A stretch of 64,000 nucleotides of DNA from Gavia stellata (lineage: Eukaryota; Chordata; Aves; Gaviiformes; Gaviidae), in NCBI RefSeq assembly GCF_030936135.1, contig NC_082617.1, positions 4,460,001-4,524,000 of the forward strand, given 5' to 3'. Both the position numbers and the translations under genes were made by a program. Shown here piece after piece: positions 24,701-39,700 of the stretch. Numbering within the stretch: the first letter of the stretch is position 1; each line of letters begins with the position of its first letter. Below the pieces are notes generated by a model that was given only the letters and a program-made list of their open reading frames with translations, had not been told where the DNA came from and ran no database searches.

Positions 24701-27700
24701 CCAGAAAAAAAAAAAAAAAAAAACAGAAAAATGCAGTTATGTTTCAGCTGTGATACATTTTTACAGTCTTGTGTGTTATTTGAAAAAAAGCAATTATTTT
24801 GTTTCTGCTGGCAACAGTCTTTGAAAAGTCTGAGAAGTCGTAAGATGCTTCCAGTGGTTAAACAGGGCTGGAGCACCTCTCTCTGGGTCATGGTGCTCAT
24901 GTGGTTTCCATCATGCCAACCCTTGAGAATCAAGAGGTCAGTCCTTGTGGCACCTCTGTAAGGCTGGGAAGCTTCATGCCCGTTTTAGAAATGGGGTGGC
25001 TCACAGGCGGAGGGATAGATGGCTGCTTTGGTTACATGGACGGGCAGTGGAAGAGCTGTGTCTTGACCCCACATCTCCTGACTTTCTGCAGCACTGGCTG
25101 CACTCTCAGCACCCAGTAACCCAATTTTACAGGCTCATTGAAGTTACTTGCCCGGAGTGGCAGAACATGGCACAGAACTCCTAAATCTGACATGAAACTC
25201 TCGACCACATAGCTGTGCGACGTGATTTGACTTGAAGTGAAAGACAGGTTTCCTTCGCATACAAATGTTGGGCCCAAGAGGGTAATAACTCTCCAACAAT
25301 GTAATAGTTTCTGTCTAGTTGTTCCCTAAATGAAAAGCATTCTGCTGTCAGTGCTTTGAATGTCATAAGCCATCTCACGCATTACATTCATGCAGGCTGG
25401 CTGGGCGCCCCTATTCTCCAAAGACAGCTAAAATAACATCCAGCGACCATTAAGAAATGCCATTCAGGTGCTGATGCACCATTGGGTATCCATTCTCCTG
25501 CTGTTTAAGGGTAGTTGTTACTGTGGCAAACTTTGCAATGATGTAATAATTTACCAGAAGCCATTATTACTGACATGCTTTTTCTCAGCATTTTCTTCCC
25601 TTCCATCATTGTTAATTGCCAGACCCCTCGGCATCAGTAGGAACTTTCTTCTTTTCATCATTCATTCAGCAGTGTCACTGCATTGCAATCTATCATCTTG
25701 GAAGGCTTTGCCCAGACAATTGATAATGGCCTCGAGCATCATTTTTAGAGCCTGATGCTTCCAGGATCCACAAATGGGCCAGCGCTTGTTCTCCGGCATC
25801 AAGATTTCAGAAGAAATGCCATCTTCACCAAGCCTTTTTTCACGACTGTGGAAACAGGGACTAATAAGCCAGTGGGTCAATAATACTGCGCCGTTAAGCT
25901 GATACAATCCCTCATGTATTAATACCCTTAGCGTTAGGGAGGGTTTCCGGAATAGAAGGCTGTAAGCGGGGCCTTATTTTACTCTTGGCGATCACAGTGG
26001 TAACCCAGACTGCTGCTGCAATGTGATTTTTTGTCGCTCCCTAGTGGCAGGAACAGAGGTTTATGAGGCAGCCCCGTACTTCTCGGCAGCTAACTTAGGT
26101 GTTTCAGTAGAAAACTGGTCCCTCTGGACTACCTATGGCCCTCCAAAAATATAGGAGCACTAAGCTATGCGTGAAGACCTATAGAGACCTCACCCTCCAC
26201 TGCCAGGCCTCCAAGGTCTCCCAAATGAGGATTTTGGTACCAAATCAGAATAGACCTTATTTGAACCATTCTTCTTCTCCAAAGGACTGACTTGCCTACT
26301 CTGTGCCAGTGCAAGTGAAAGGCAAATTCTTCCACAGCTTTCTTTTATTGATTTTCCGGTGTTCCTAGGTGTAGGGTACAGGCATTGGCATGGGAAATTA
26401 AAGGCGAGCCTTTCTTGACAGGCCGGCACAGCCAGCCAGTACAAGGGAAACACGGAGAAGCCTACAAAATGTCTTGGGAGGTTGGGCAAAGTTCACCTTT
26501 TTGAATATGACCAGGTTGGCATAAAAATATCTCTCCATCTACTTATAAATCATTCCCTTTTAACTCTTCGCATATTAATTAAATTGGAAGGGCGTTTGCA
26601 AGTCAAAGTCTTTGCCTGTGTAAATAAGTCAATCTCTGTGGAAGTCAGTGGAGTTAAGCCAGTTTACAGGGATAGGAGCCTCGCCCTGTGAGTCTGATTT
26701 ACTTGTCAGCATTTGTAGTATTGGCATGTAGCTAAAGAAGTGATGCACAGTAAGTGAGTCGCCTCCTGGTAGTCCTGCTCTGGTCTGATACTGCCATCAT
26801 TGCCCGGATTTCCTATACCCTGATAGAAATATTTGAATTTACAAAACGTCAGCAGTACAAGCCTGCGTCTGCACCGCTCCACAGTGTCCATTTCAATACT
26901 GATGAGCATGGCCATGGTGAGCTCTCATTTCTGGTTCTTCAGGTATCTATCATCAGGGAGACCCCGGTATTGCAATTGCCACAAAATCCTCCCAGGAAAC
27001 CTCCACAAGCCTCCCCACCCGCTCTGCAATGATGCCTTCTCATAGGAAAGTCCCTGGTGTGTTTTTCACAGTGCAGAATAAATGAATTTTCCAAAGAGCA
27101 GATAAAATGGGAATGGCCCCATGAGCCTGTGCGTGTAAGAGGTGTTACAGAGAAACGACTGTGCTCTCTGCTGAGCATCCGTTTTCCTGACCTTTCAGAG
27201 CTGCCTGGGTTTCCCATACCTTTCTCATACCTTTCTCATACCTGGGCCTTTTCTAGCATCAGGCACAGTTTCGACTTCCAAGAAAGACTTTTGTACTTAC
27301 TGACCAAGAGGGCCCCAACGTGTCATGAAGAACCAGACTTCAAGCCTTTTCTTCAGCATCGTGATTATTATTCAGGTCCTGTGCAGCACATAGACTAGTG
27401 ACCACATTTTCTTTTTCAAGGTGATTTATGAATTTTACTTAATAGCTCTCCACAACATCCCTCTGAATAATTGCCATTATCCTGGCACTGAGCTGTGGAG
27501 CGGAGGGTGATTACATGTCATGGCCAAGGTCACACGCAGTCAGTGCTGGTCGGAGAACGAGAGCACGTGGTCCCTTTGCTGAGCTCAGACCACTTCCATT
27601 TCTCTCTGTGATATGTTTTTGCCCTCAATGCTGACACTTGTTGCATAGTTAGGAGAACTGTGGTGGAAAGTGCAGCTATTAAAAGCAAGCCAGTTTTGCT

Positions 27701-30700
27701 GCTCTACATAACCTCCTTCTTATCCCACATAGTTTTGGAAGGTTAACTTAAAATTATCAAAAGGTGCCACAGTTTGAGATGCCTTGATGCTGTCTCTGGG
27801 CCTAGTCAAATTAATATTCCTGAAGCATCATCTTATGTGGGATGTGAAAAGCCAACAAGGGCTCACTTCCCTTCCATCTAGTGTCGTTTTTTTTCTGTCT
27901 GCTCTGAAGGGAGAGGGGAATAATTATCTCTTGCTTTTCAGGGCAGTTGGTAATATTACAAACTATACGGCTCCTTCAAGTCTTCATGTTTTCCTTCTGA
28001 CATATTGTTACAGGTTTTATCCATGTCCGCGTCCTCAGTCTTTTTCTGCTTTTTCCTTTTTCAGCCTTTCATGGGGGACAACTACTGCGACTCCATCAAC
28101 AACCGCGCCTTCTGCAACTATGATGGTGGGGACTGCTGTGCCTCAACAGTCAAGACCAAAAAGGTAGGGATGCCTCTTCCTCTTTTCACTGGGAATTCCT
28201 TGGTGAGTGCTGCTTTGCACCTGGAAAAAATTTATTTTTGCTAGAATAGGGGAGGTCCAAGGTCTCAGAGGGACCTTCAGTCGAGGCATCAGCTCACCAT
28301 AGGCACTGAGTTCCTGTTGGTTCATTTTGAAGTTCTCTCTTGATATGCATGTGTGTTTCCCATCATAACCTGCCTTATACCTGTGCAAGGTAGGTTCTTA
28401 AAAAAAGTAGTCAGAGGCGTTCATTCATTCTTATTGTAAATAAACCCTAGCTTCTCTATAGGCAAAGGCTGGCTCCCTCCAAAACCTTGGGGCATGTTCA
28501 TCAGCAAAGCTGCACCTACTGCTCAGGAGACCTTCACACAGCAACGCTGAGAAGGGTATATTTGCCCATCCTGGTATCCACCGTCGATGCTCAGAGGGGA
28601 ACCTAAAGGTTAGGAGTCATTAGGAAAAGAACGGAGAGCAAAACAAAAGCATCGCTGTAGGTCCGTACTTTGATCCGTGTTTACCTGTGTGTGCACGGCT
28701 CGCTGACCATCCCATCTCCAAAAGGACAGAGTGGGACAGAGAGGAGCGTGGAGCCGGGCGGCAGGGCTGAGCAGAGATGGGAAATATCTCCTGCACAAAC
28801 AGAGACCACATAGAGCAGGATCTGCAAATCTTGCACAAGAGACAGTGGGCATGGTTAGTGGCAGAGATTTGTAAAAACATCATTTAATGCAGGGAGGATG
28901 CTTAGGAAAAATAAAATCCACTGTTTCCTATCACACAGCAATGAGGGGGTGAAATGGTAATTGCCTGGAAGCAGGATCCAAACAAGTGAAAGAAAGTGCT
29001 TATTTGTGCAATGTGTGTTTGAATGATAGGATGCGTTGACCACAGAGTATTATTAAGAACAAAAATATATTTGAAGTCAAAAAGAGAATAGGCATATTCG
29101 CAGGGCTTAGGTGGCTATTAGATGCTGTGATCTGGATGCAGTTTCTGGCTCAGGAATAGCTAAACCGTTTGACTGCTTGAGCCCAGGGAAGGATCCCTTC
29201 ACACATCCCCTTTTTTTATGCTTCTTTAACACCCATTTCGGGCCACTGTTAGAGACAGGAGATGAGCGATGGAGCTTGTGGTTTGAAGCAGTACAGCATT
29301 TCAGTGTTCCTAACCAGAATAGATTTTGAACTTGTTTCCCAAAGAAAGGAAGGAAAATTGTAGCCTCTGCCATGTGAGATTTTTACCTTGTCTTGAAGAT
29401 TTGAGTGTGGATCAAAGAATGGAGAAAATCCAGCTACGTTAAGTATCTGATATATATTAAGAAATAAAAAAACCTTGAGAACAGACAGAGGGAGTTTGGG
29501 CTCAGCATATGACATCATCCATTTCACCCATCTGAGGAAGAAGGTCCTCCCTACCGCAGCTGAGGGACCGAACACCTCTGTGCAGGGAGCAGTCTTTACT
29601 AAGACGGCTTTTGCTGGAGGTTTCTTTCCCTTGGTTCAGCCAAAGATCTCTTACCAGTACAGCACTGTGGGCTGTCTCTGGCCCATCTGGGAACACCGGG
29701 GAAGGGAAGTGGACATGTCTTGGCAAGTGGAAGGAGTTCATTTCTGCAGTGGGCAAGAGGTGGGGGAAGAGGTAGTTTTCCTAGACGTGCTTTTTTGGAC
29801 ACTTTTCCCCCTGTATTGCTGTGTTTCTTTTGTGAGTGTCCCTGCGAGCCACGTGCTGGGAGGGAAGCGAGGGTAGGTGAGCTTCTCTGTTCCCCAAGGG
29901 TGGAGTAGGGCATGGAGGGCCCGTACGGGGCTCCCTACTGAAACGACCACTGCAGAGACGAGCGGGGTGACAGGCAGCGGCTTGTCTTCAGTGTCGCCTC
30001 CAAGAAGAGATTCCTATCTCTGGCTGATTTTCCACCTCCTTGGGAGGAGCAGCCCAAGGGCAGGCACAGCTTGCTCGTTGGCCTCTGCTGGGAGGGCAGA
30101 GCTGGAAGTGCCCGGTAGCTCAGCATGGCATAAATCTTCTCCTTCTACAACAGCCAGGCTGGGAAACTTTATCTCGTTGCCTCCAGGCTTGAGAGCAAGG
30201 GATGAAAAATCCCAAGAGGTGCCAGAGGAATGGAAGTGAGGCGGCCAGGAGGGGACCGACCCAAACCAGCCCTATCAGGACAGGAGCTAAGGGCACAACT
30301 TACTGCTGGGGTGGGGACGGGACTGAAACACAAGGGATGTGAGTGCCGAATCGAGGGGGAGAGGGATAGGATTAAGGTTTGGGAGCAGAATTTATTGCTG
30401 GGCAGGGAGTTGAGACAGAGCGGGATCTGCACAGAGTCGTGAGCACTTACCAGCCAGGCGAGTCACACTCAAAATATCTGCTGCTTCGCTGCCACCCAGA
30501 AACGAAGTGACCACCCAAGAGGAGGAAAGCGCTTCGTAGCCCAGTCGGTTACTGGTTTCTGTGCTAAAACTGCCTGATGCAAAGGGCAAGTGGTTCAGAG
30601 ACGGGCAGCTGGTCACGCGTCTGATGCATTTCCCCCATGGAGGGGGAGGTTTTGTAGCTTTTTGGACATAAGTCTGCTTCCACAGACTTCACTGGGAGCT

Positions 30701-33700
30701 GTATCTTTGTAACCCGGTGAATTAGACTTGCCCTAGAGTATACTTTAGAAACCCCCATCCTAGAGATCACACGGTTTGAGGGCTGAACCACAGAGCCCAT
30801 CGCTTCCTCGGCACGCATTCAGCTTCCAAAATCTCCTCTCTCCCAAAACACCAAAAACATCCCAGGAGCTGAACAAGGCACTCGGGAGGAGTGAGAAAAC
30901 CACCTTCTCCTTGGACCTTCCATGCCAAAAGCAAGATGCTAAGTCCCAGTTTATTACATTTATAGGGTAAAGCGGGGAATAATAACCCAGCCGGCGGGGC
31001 CGCAGCGTCAAAGCCGAAGAGGTGGCAGGCAGCACCTCTCTGCCTGCAAAGCGGCTGCCGACACCTGCGGCAGCAGCCGTGGGGCCGCGGGTCTCAGCTC
31101 TGCGAGTTATTTTCCCGTCTGAGGCCTTTGACTGGGACCAGATTTCAGGCAAGGCTGTTCAAATACAGCCCTCCCTTTGAAGAGGTTTATGAGTGGAGCG
31201 TTACAGGAGATATTCCAAAGGGAAAAACAATGAAAGGTGAGAGAAAAGGGAGCTGAATAAAAATACTCCGCATACCAAATCCTTCCAGCACAGTTTGCCA
31301 CCTACTTAAAAAGGCACAGTTTTAAAATACACATTGGGTGTAAAAGCCAAAAACCTGGAGGAGACATAGGGAGGGGCGAGTCCAGCTCTGTTAATTCCAA
31401 TACCAGATGAGGATGTATTTTCATACGGTTGTAGAAAGAGCGAGACACATGAAAGAGACTGCTTTGCTCCTTTTCTTTCAGGGTTACATACTATGTGGCA
31501 GATGTGTCAGTCTTCTAAAGCCCCTGCAAGTTTACCCATAAATGTCTAACATTTATGCAACACCTGTTTTTCTCCCGAAATGTCACAGGACATTTTACAA
31601 GCTTTAGATTTATCATCTTTTCACCGTTGCAGCCATTGCTGGGGTGACACATGGTTCACATTTAACAGAACATAGCAACTCTGCACATTATTTTAGGAAA
31701 GGGCTGAAGATTAACATTGCATCATGTGAAGATTCAGGAGTTAACAGTCAAGTAAGAGCTGGCTTCAGACCTTTAATGTCCGCAAACTGTCAAGACTTAA
31801 GTTTCACTGCAATCCCACCACCCTCCCAAAAGCACTTTCAGCTGCCCACAATGCTGTGAACCAGGCTGCGTGAAAGCAAAATTATTCAACCCGTATTCAC
31901 TTTCATTCTGAGCCCTCTTACTCAATGTGAGATTTTGCACGCTCCTGTTTTGTTGCCCTGAAAATGCACAAGTGACTTCCATGCAGCATTCGCTTCGGCC
32001 ACCTTTCCCCTTTGCATCGGGGCATTAGCAGCCACGGACCTTGAGCGTTTCTGCAGTGAGAGGGGAACAGAGCAGTATGACTTATCTGACCAACCGCTGA
32101 CTAATCAGTGCTGCTGTTTAGATAGGAAATAATGAGTGTTTGCCCCGCACTATTCACAATCAGGCTAGACAGCTTAGAAGAAATCATTAAAGACCTCTTT
32201 TGAATGCTACAAATGGCAAGGAATAAATTCAGTCATATTCTGGGCATAAATTCGAGGCAACTGCAGTCAGCAAGCGGGAAAAAGAGACATTCATCAGCTT
32301 AATTATTTGTTGTGCACTAATTGACCAGCGTCCCCCTGCAGCGGGCGAGAAGCCAGGGCTGGCGCCGGGACGAGTGCCACCCACGGAAGCAGGGACGCGC
32401 GTCCCACGGCGCCTGACGGTGCAGCCCCGGGCAGGTGGGCTGCGTGGGGAGCGGGGGGCCGGCGGCAGGGTTTGCAGCTGGGGCAGAGGACGGGGCTGCA
32501 CTGCTCGCAGCGTGCCCTGCGCATGACCCAGGAGCGGCTTTGAGAGACAGGAAGGCCATTGCCGGCCAACCTCCAAGGGAGAGAAAGCTTCTGTTGTGTA
32601 TCTGGAGGGGATAAAGTCTTCCGTGAAGGACAAAGCAAAATCCCATCTCCTTTTAATCTTCCTACCCTCCTGACCCAGCACAGGTTGCCAGCTCCCTTCT
32701 GCCTGGCTGCTCTAGGAAGCTGCTTCTTGCTTTGTATCCTGCCACAGATAAAAGAAGATACTATTTTTTAAAACATTAAATACGTGACCCTGCTGAAGTG
32801 AGAAAAATAAATAACCTGGGCATAACTGGCTGTCTCTGGGCTGGCGGCCACCTGCGAGGAACTCCTGGGGCACGCAGCGTTGCAGGGAGAGAGGTTATGG
32901 CTATTTCTTTCTGATTCATTTCAGGAAATCTTCTCTCCAGTCGCTGTCCTCCTTCATTTCTTTTCTCTTCCACTTCCCTTTTACAAGTTTCCCTGGGACA
33001 AGGCTGTCTAGAAAGGCCTTGCAGAAATCAGGAATGTCTCTCTTTAGGGTCTGCTTACGTACTTTGTTCCAGACTCGGATCGCAGATTTGCTTACTTGAA
33101 GAGCCTGCAGCCTGGTCCCTGCAAATTTAAATAGAATTTACCATTTTAAAATTCCCCCAACTTAAACTGTTTGAAAGGGCAACCTTTCATCTGTCTTTCC
33201 TCTCTGCCTTTCCTTTTCATCGCATAAGGAGTAAACCTACTGCTCCCGTGAGAAAAGCCTGTCTCATTCAGTTATCACTCGGGTTTTCCCTCAATGGCTT
33301 TGCCCCGTAGCACTTAGAAAAGAAAAAGAAAAATCGTCCTGGCAAAAATTCCCATCTCAAATGCCGCCCCTTCAGCCTCTTGACATTTCTGTCCAACACC
33401 TTGGAGAGGAAAACCAGCAAGTGCCTCGGCGGAAAACAAACGAGGACTTGCAGTAGATAGAGGACTGTGTGGGATTCATCCAAAGCCTTGCTTATCTAAA
33501 AGATAGGCAAGTTATCAAAACCTCTTCAGAGACTTTATGGCCGAGAATTCAAGGCCTAAAGAAAGGAGCTTTGAACCGAGGGGCTGCTGCTGGCTCCAGC
33601 AGGGATTTCCAAAGACTGTCCCTGCCTCCCTGGAAAGGGGGTCTGCTGCACTCCTACCCCTAAGACTACAGAAATAACCACTTCTCGGTATTTTGGAGAA

Positions 33701-36700
33701 ATAAGCGCCTTCTCCCAGCTCTCTAACTGCAACAAAGACCTGTCTTGGAGAATCTCAGGTCTTGCTCCGTCAGCAGAACATGGTTTTGAGGCAGTTCGCG
33801 CAATTGGCAGCGTAAGTGACCACCCCGTCTGAGGAAATTCTACTTATCCAGAAGAATTGATGTTCCGGCCACGATGCTGCACCCAACAACTCGAGTCTCC
33901 CCAGCTGGGTGTGTTTGTCAGCTCTATAATTAGCTGGCGAGATACAATGAATGGTGGGTGAGCACGGAGGAAGGAAGGATACAATGCGGAGTATTGCTTC
34001 ATGTCTCTGGAAGCGGCCGAGCGCTGCTGCGTCCTCCAAGCACGCTGGCTCACCCAGGCGTGTGGGTGAACTCACTTACCCATGAGCTGTTGGTCGCAGC
34101 CTCAGTGGCTAGCTGTTTGCCGTGGGAGGAGCGTTTTCAGTCATGGTTGCTTGGGATGGGAGCTTACTTTGGGGCTCAGAACTTGGTTTCATAATCGTTC
34201 AGGGAGGCTTTCCAGGCGGCGATAAATTAAAAGCAGTGATGGTAGTAGCACATGTTGCCTATCCTGAGAGAACGTTCTTGGCTTCAAGGGACATGGGGCT
34301 TCCCACAACATACAGTGTTCCCAGGGGACGTGCTAGTGGAGGGTGTTTGCTTTGCTATCCGACCTCACTTCATTAGCAAGTGTTACAAAAAACAGCGAAC
34401 AAACCTTCCCTGCTCCACTGCCAGCTATTTGGCCTCTGGGTGGTCTGGCTCCTATTAAATCTTTGGTGATTATTTAGACTAATTACATTCATGTTTGCAC
34501 AATCAGTAGCACGAGGATAGGAAGCGCAGCTGATTGCTGAGCAACTGAGCTCCGTGTGGTTTGGCAAACGGGCTCCCTCGCTTCGCTCAGTGGGCAGGCG
34601 GGGATGCGGGGATCCGTGCGGGCAGGGCTTTCCCGGGGATCCCTGCTGGCTTTGGGCCATCCTCCTTCCACCGGTTCTGGTGAGGCGGCTCCCGATTTAC
34701 ACCCGACGGAGAGAGCGGAGCATCTGTTGGGTTTAGTTGAGCTACGTCTTGTTACACCAGGCTTGTTGGCTTCCATGGGGGAAAGCCCGATTTATGGCAG
34801 GGCAGTTAATAACAATTCAAGCCTTTAAAACTGAATGTGCTGCGCGGAGAGGAGGTTTCCTGTGAGCTTCATCTTCGCCTTTCCCAGGCCCTCTGGAGCG
34901 GTGCCCTAGGTGTGAACCTGCATACCAGCCCCCACAGTTAAAAGGGGGCTCGCTCTTGTTCCATTATCTCAAAACAGCCCGGGTGACCTAAATGCCAAAA
35001 ACCACTGAGAAGACCCTTACAAGATGCATTTTTGTCCCACAAGGGCCTTGTCAGGGAACAAAATACTCCCCGGTGTTTGAGCTGCGAGGGTCTCGGGAGG
35101 CGCGGGACTGTGACACTCAGCACGGCCTGCCACGCTTATCTCGACACGCCACGTTCGCCCGCAGAGGCTCTGTCTGCAGCAGGGCCTTCATATTTCCAGT
35201 TAGGCTTGTCTGGGAGATTTCGCAAACACTTCAGGGCTGAAATCTAACAACAGGCTGTTTCCCAACACTTTGCAGCCCTCCTCCCCTGCTTCCCCCCTGC
35301 CGCCTCCAACCCAGGCCCTTCCCCGGGCCTGATTCTGCCCATCCTGGTGCTGCTGTGAACCAGCCCCGAGTGCGCTGGATGGGAGGTACAGCCAGGTCAA
35401 CCTGATATGAGCCTGTGTGAGGGATGAGCTCTGACCCTTTGCAGAACTGTTTCCCATCCCTCCCCATACCTGTCTGGGATTTCTCCTGTCAACATTCCCA
35501 CCAGTTCCCTATAGACTGGCCTTTCTCAGCAAGGATCTGTCTTGGGATGTCACCAGCCTCTTTAGATAGGTGCCGTGTAGCGAGGATTTGTGGCCTCTCA
35601 CTCATTTCATGACCTGGATCCCAGTTCTGCACTGGTTTGTTGTATCGTTGTCTCTGTTCCCACAGTTGGGAGCATGGCATTAAGGACAAGTGCCACCCTG
35701 TTTCCAAGTGGGAGCTTGGGTTTTATCCAAGGTCTCATCGCCTAGCGTGGGAGAGGATGCTTAGGGCTCCTCTGCCTTTGTGGAGAATGGAAGTATTGGT
35801 TCATACGCTGCGCAGCACGGGTGGTGTGTTGGTTGAGGTGGAGGCGTCTCAGATCCCCTGTGTGTTATACCCCAGATGTCCGTGCTAGCCTCCTGCCTAG
35901 CCCATAAGCCTACGCCTGCTGCAATTTCTCCTTTAGTTTCAGAGCATGGTGTATCATGCAGTGCACGCTCCTGGGGTGATGGACACGCTTTAGGTTGCGT
36001 CTGTTTTCTCTTGAAGATGGATAGTCTGTGGTCCAGTGTGGTTCGGGTGTGACCCACATTCCCCTGAGTGCTGTCGATCCACACTATGGATCTGTTCTGG
36101 GTCATCTCCAGATGAGCGTGTGTGTAGGGGGGTGTGTGTAGGTGTGCAGAGCTGTGTTCTTCAGTTGTGCCTATTTCAACCTATTTTAGTTAGTCAGAGG
36201 AGACAATATCCTGTGCTACTTCATCAAATGACCGAGCCAGGCCCTAAGCTTAATTTTTAGCTTTTTCTCCCTGCCCTCCTAGATATTAGCCAGGTTTTCT
36301 ACAGGGGGAGATGGATATAGGGTGAACGCGGGACTTGGTGGGTGGAAGGAAGAAGAGCTGATTCTTTAATACTGGCTTTACAATGGGTATATCTGGAAAT
36401 TTCAGTGCAGGTCATATATTCTGTTAATGAGTCGGGCTTTCACAGACCTATTTAAAAAGAAAAGAAGCAGTTAATCTTGGAGTATGTATATCTGGGCTCC
36501 ACACCTAAATGGGCTATCATTCAGGAAAAGGTTCAGCATTTATTATTTCTAGCACATGCAGCAGCTTTATTCATGGCGCTGTACTCCAGAGGGCTATCGC
36601 TGTACGAGCCCAAGGCAAAAGGCAGTCCTTCTTCTAAGGGGTCTTACGGTTTCTCTGAGTTAGGTACTTGTGACAGTCCTAGTAGATGCTATGTGTGGGT

Positions 36701-39700
36701 TTGATTCCCTAAAAATCTGTGGAAATCAGGTCCTTGGGGAACTCAAATGTGTGTTTGTTGTAGATGTTGTTTAAAGCGGAAACCCTGTATTACTGCTGAG
36801 TGTTTGGAGAGTTTTGTCTTGTCTAATATGACTGTGGATGTGCTCATTACCCATAGAAATCTCTGCCTTTTCACATAATAGAAAACTGATCTCTGGAGCT
36901 TACTGCCGTAAGACAAAACAATTCATCTATCTGGACAATAGCACTGTAAAAATCAAATTGCATAAAGAGACTCTGTAAGGGACATAAAGTGAATAAGGCT
37001 GATCTGATCAGGAAGAAACCCTCTTACACTCGGGATACCCACTGCTGTGACTGCTGCTGAGCCATGAAGCTGTCGGCTCTTGGGGCCACGGCTCTGCCCC
37101 GGAGAGAAGGCTTCTGCACTTCTGTCCATGACCCCTGATAGGAGACTGGAGGGTTTCTAGAGGACAGCACACAGCAAGACATTTCTTCTCTAGCAGCTCC
37201 CTGTCCCGAGAAACTGGCTGCAATGTAGGAGAGATCTAGATTCTTACGTGCGCTTTTTGCTCAGGTTGCTCCAGTGCTGAGCACACACTTACAGTGACCT
37301 GTAAGAAAGCAAAGGGGAAAATAAGGGAGAAATGGGAGGAGAGGGAATGAAGAAGGTAGATCACTTCAAGGCAACATCAAACTCATGTCACGTAGTGGTT
37401 TCTAACGCCACTATTTCAGCACAGCCCACAGAGTAGGTATGGGGAACGTGAGCTGGTAGTTTGGAGACACAGTCATGCAGGGCTTTCACTTCTGGCCCTG
37501 ATGTTCCTGCAAGTGAAATGGTAGCATTTATGGGATCTCCGTGCCTGCCACATGTTTCGTTGTCCCACTTATGCATGGACAGCAGCGGAGACAAAGTGCA
37601 GTAGGATGTCACGGCTAATTTCAGCCACTTTACTGAAATGCCAGACTTGGGTGTGTGGTTGTCCTGTGTTCAATGCAAAATGTGTATCCACCTTCTCTGT
37701 GAGCCTGTCTCTCTCCTTTGAATGCAGGGGCCACTTAATCGCCTTTGTTAGACTGTTACAGGCAAACGCAGTGAATCCAGGCCAGGGAGAGGAAAAAGTT
37801 TGATCAAGACAAATGAAAGAATCAGGTTCCCAGGTCTCGCCTCCAACCAGTAGCTTCGCTGTACAACAGGGAGGATTTTTAAAGTCAAAATCATTGCCAA
37901 ATCCAGATTGAACTGAATTATTCAGGATAAAAAATAAAAATAGGGGAAAACTCCAGACATATTTAAATGTTTTGTTTGAGCATTTTCTAAGTGAAATCAG
38001 TTTTTATTTCAAGACATAACTTTTGCTCTGAAATAGGCTTTTTTATTTGTATGTCTTGGAGGGAAAAGACAAACCTGAACTGTAGCAGATAATCTAAACC
38101 AAAATGTTTCCTTCTACACTGAATAAAAAAAGTCAATTGTTTTTCATGTATCTTTTCTTTTTTCCTTTCCAGTATTTTAATTCAGTCATTAAACAATCCT
38201 TCTTCAGCCTCCTCCCCAAGCCCCATTGTTTGCAGACGTCTCTGTTTTCCTATCTAAGAATATTCATAACACTGTGATATGAGACAGTCCTGCTCTGGCT
38301 GGCTTCTGTTGGATCAAGGGACCCTTAAGCTCCTATTGTTTTCTGCAGTTTATAAACTTCTTTAGTTTCCAATTATTTGAATTCATTTGCTTTCAACTTT
38401 TTGGACTATTTCTTTTCTTTGCAACCTCCATATTTGAACAATTGGAGATTCAGATTATTCACTGGTTGGTTATTTAGCTCGTAAGTCATCAAGGCCGTGG
38501 CTTGATGAAGAGTCATCACCCTACTCTACCTGGAGGGTCAGGTCTTCTGGGAATGAAGTCAAAAGCAAGGGGAGGAGGCTCTCTAAACCCTGATTTGGTG
38601 ATGAGTGCTGGCTATTTAATGTCTCTGTCAGCATGTCCCTGCCTTAGGCTCCCCAGTTGTGAAATAAAGCTCCACACCTCTCCATCCCGTTCTTGTGTGC
38701 GTCAGGAGAAAGGCATCCTAGAGATGGACATGCAGGAACACGTATGGAAGGTCTAGGTGGAAATGACAGCTATGCATTCACGCACAGTGCTTGGTCCACA
38801 TTCCTAGATGTGCTGTTGATGATACATAGGGAACAGGCAGACCCAGGCTTCATAGCCTGGAGAAAAGTGTTCATGAAAGAGAGAGCAAACATGTGGCAGC
38901 AAAGCCAAGGGAAGCAGACGGAACGCGCGCGCGTGCAGCCCTTGCCGGGAACGTTTGAACAGGTTGTGGCACTGTCTTGGAAGGAGTGTAAAGGAGGGGA
39001 ATGAGGTCATTTGCTCAGTCTCTGCAGATGGGAGAAATTCTTGGGAATTCACTTCAGGGCAAACGAGACACTGTTCCACTGCCACCCCCTTTTCTTTATG
39101 TAAATACCATGATGCAATAGGCCAAAATCAGCTTCTACTAGCCAGGCACTGCAGGCTATTGTTTCAGCTCCTTCCCACGCTTCTCCAGAGAGATCACGGA
39201 CAGATGACAGATCATGCACGTAGCAGTGTCTTACTTGCATTCCTTTACTGTCCCTCAGTGCCCGTTAGCTGCATCTCTTCACCTTAAACACAGCAGGTAT
39301 TTAGAGAAGTCTCTCTGCTGGATTACAGCTTCACTGATCTGCTAGGTAGTGTGCGGTTCAGTTCCTGCCCTGAGGAATTGAAACCCAGAACATTCATGAT
39401 TAAGTGCACAAACGGACTTAGGCACGGCAGCAGCACCCAAGCCATAGGGCCCTACTGCGAAGTGGTACCCTACAGAGAGGAGATTATGGCCCAGGAGTAG
39501 GGTTCACCAAAACCCCCAAGCTAGAGGTGGATAGGAGTCCTATGGGGAGACTGGAGTTGGGACCTGCTGGACCCAGTCGTGTTTGGTGATCATTTGAGTT
39601 GGCCACGTGAGTTGAGGGGTTTGTAACTTTGCTGTCGTTCAGTGTTTGTAGCCTTTGGGGTAAGGATAGCTTTCCAGAAGAGGTTGGCAGTGCAATGTGA

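Larger units (their letters stand above)
24201..28064 (+). other. PAPPA: PAPPA intron, 3.9 kb
   Basis: Phase-0 intron ending ttcctttttcag. It contains a 19-A run at 24705-24723, a possible MIR fragment at about 25104-25165, and a clearer MIR-like relic at about 27440-27590. No exon is recognised inside. Confidence 0.85.

Noticed and set aside
38926..38938. Alternating cgcgcgcg run as a Z-DNA or CpG-island signal
   Set aside because: Only about ten bases and isolated; too short to support a claim.
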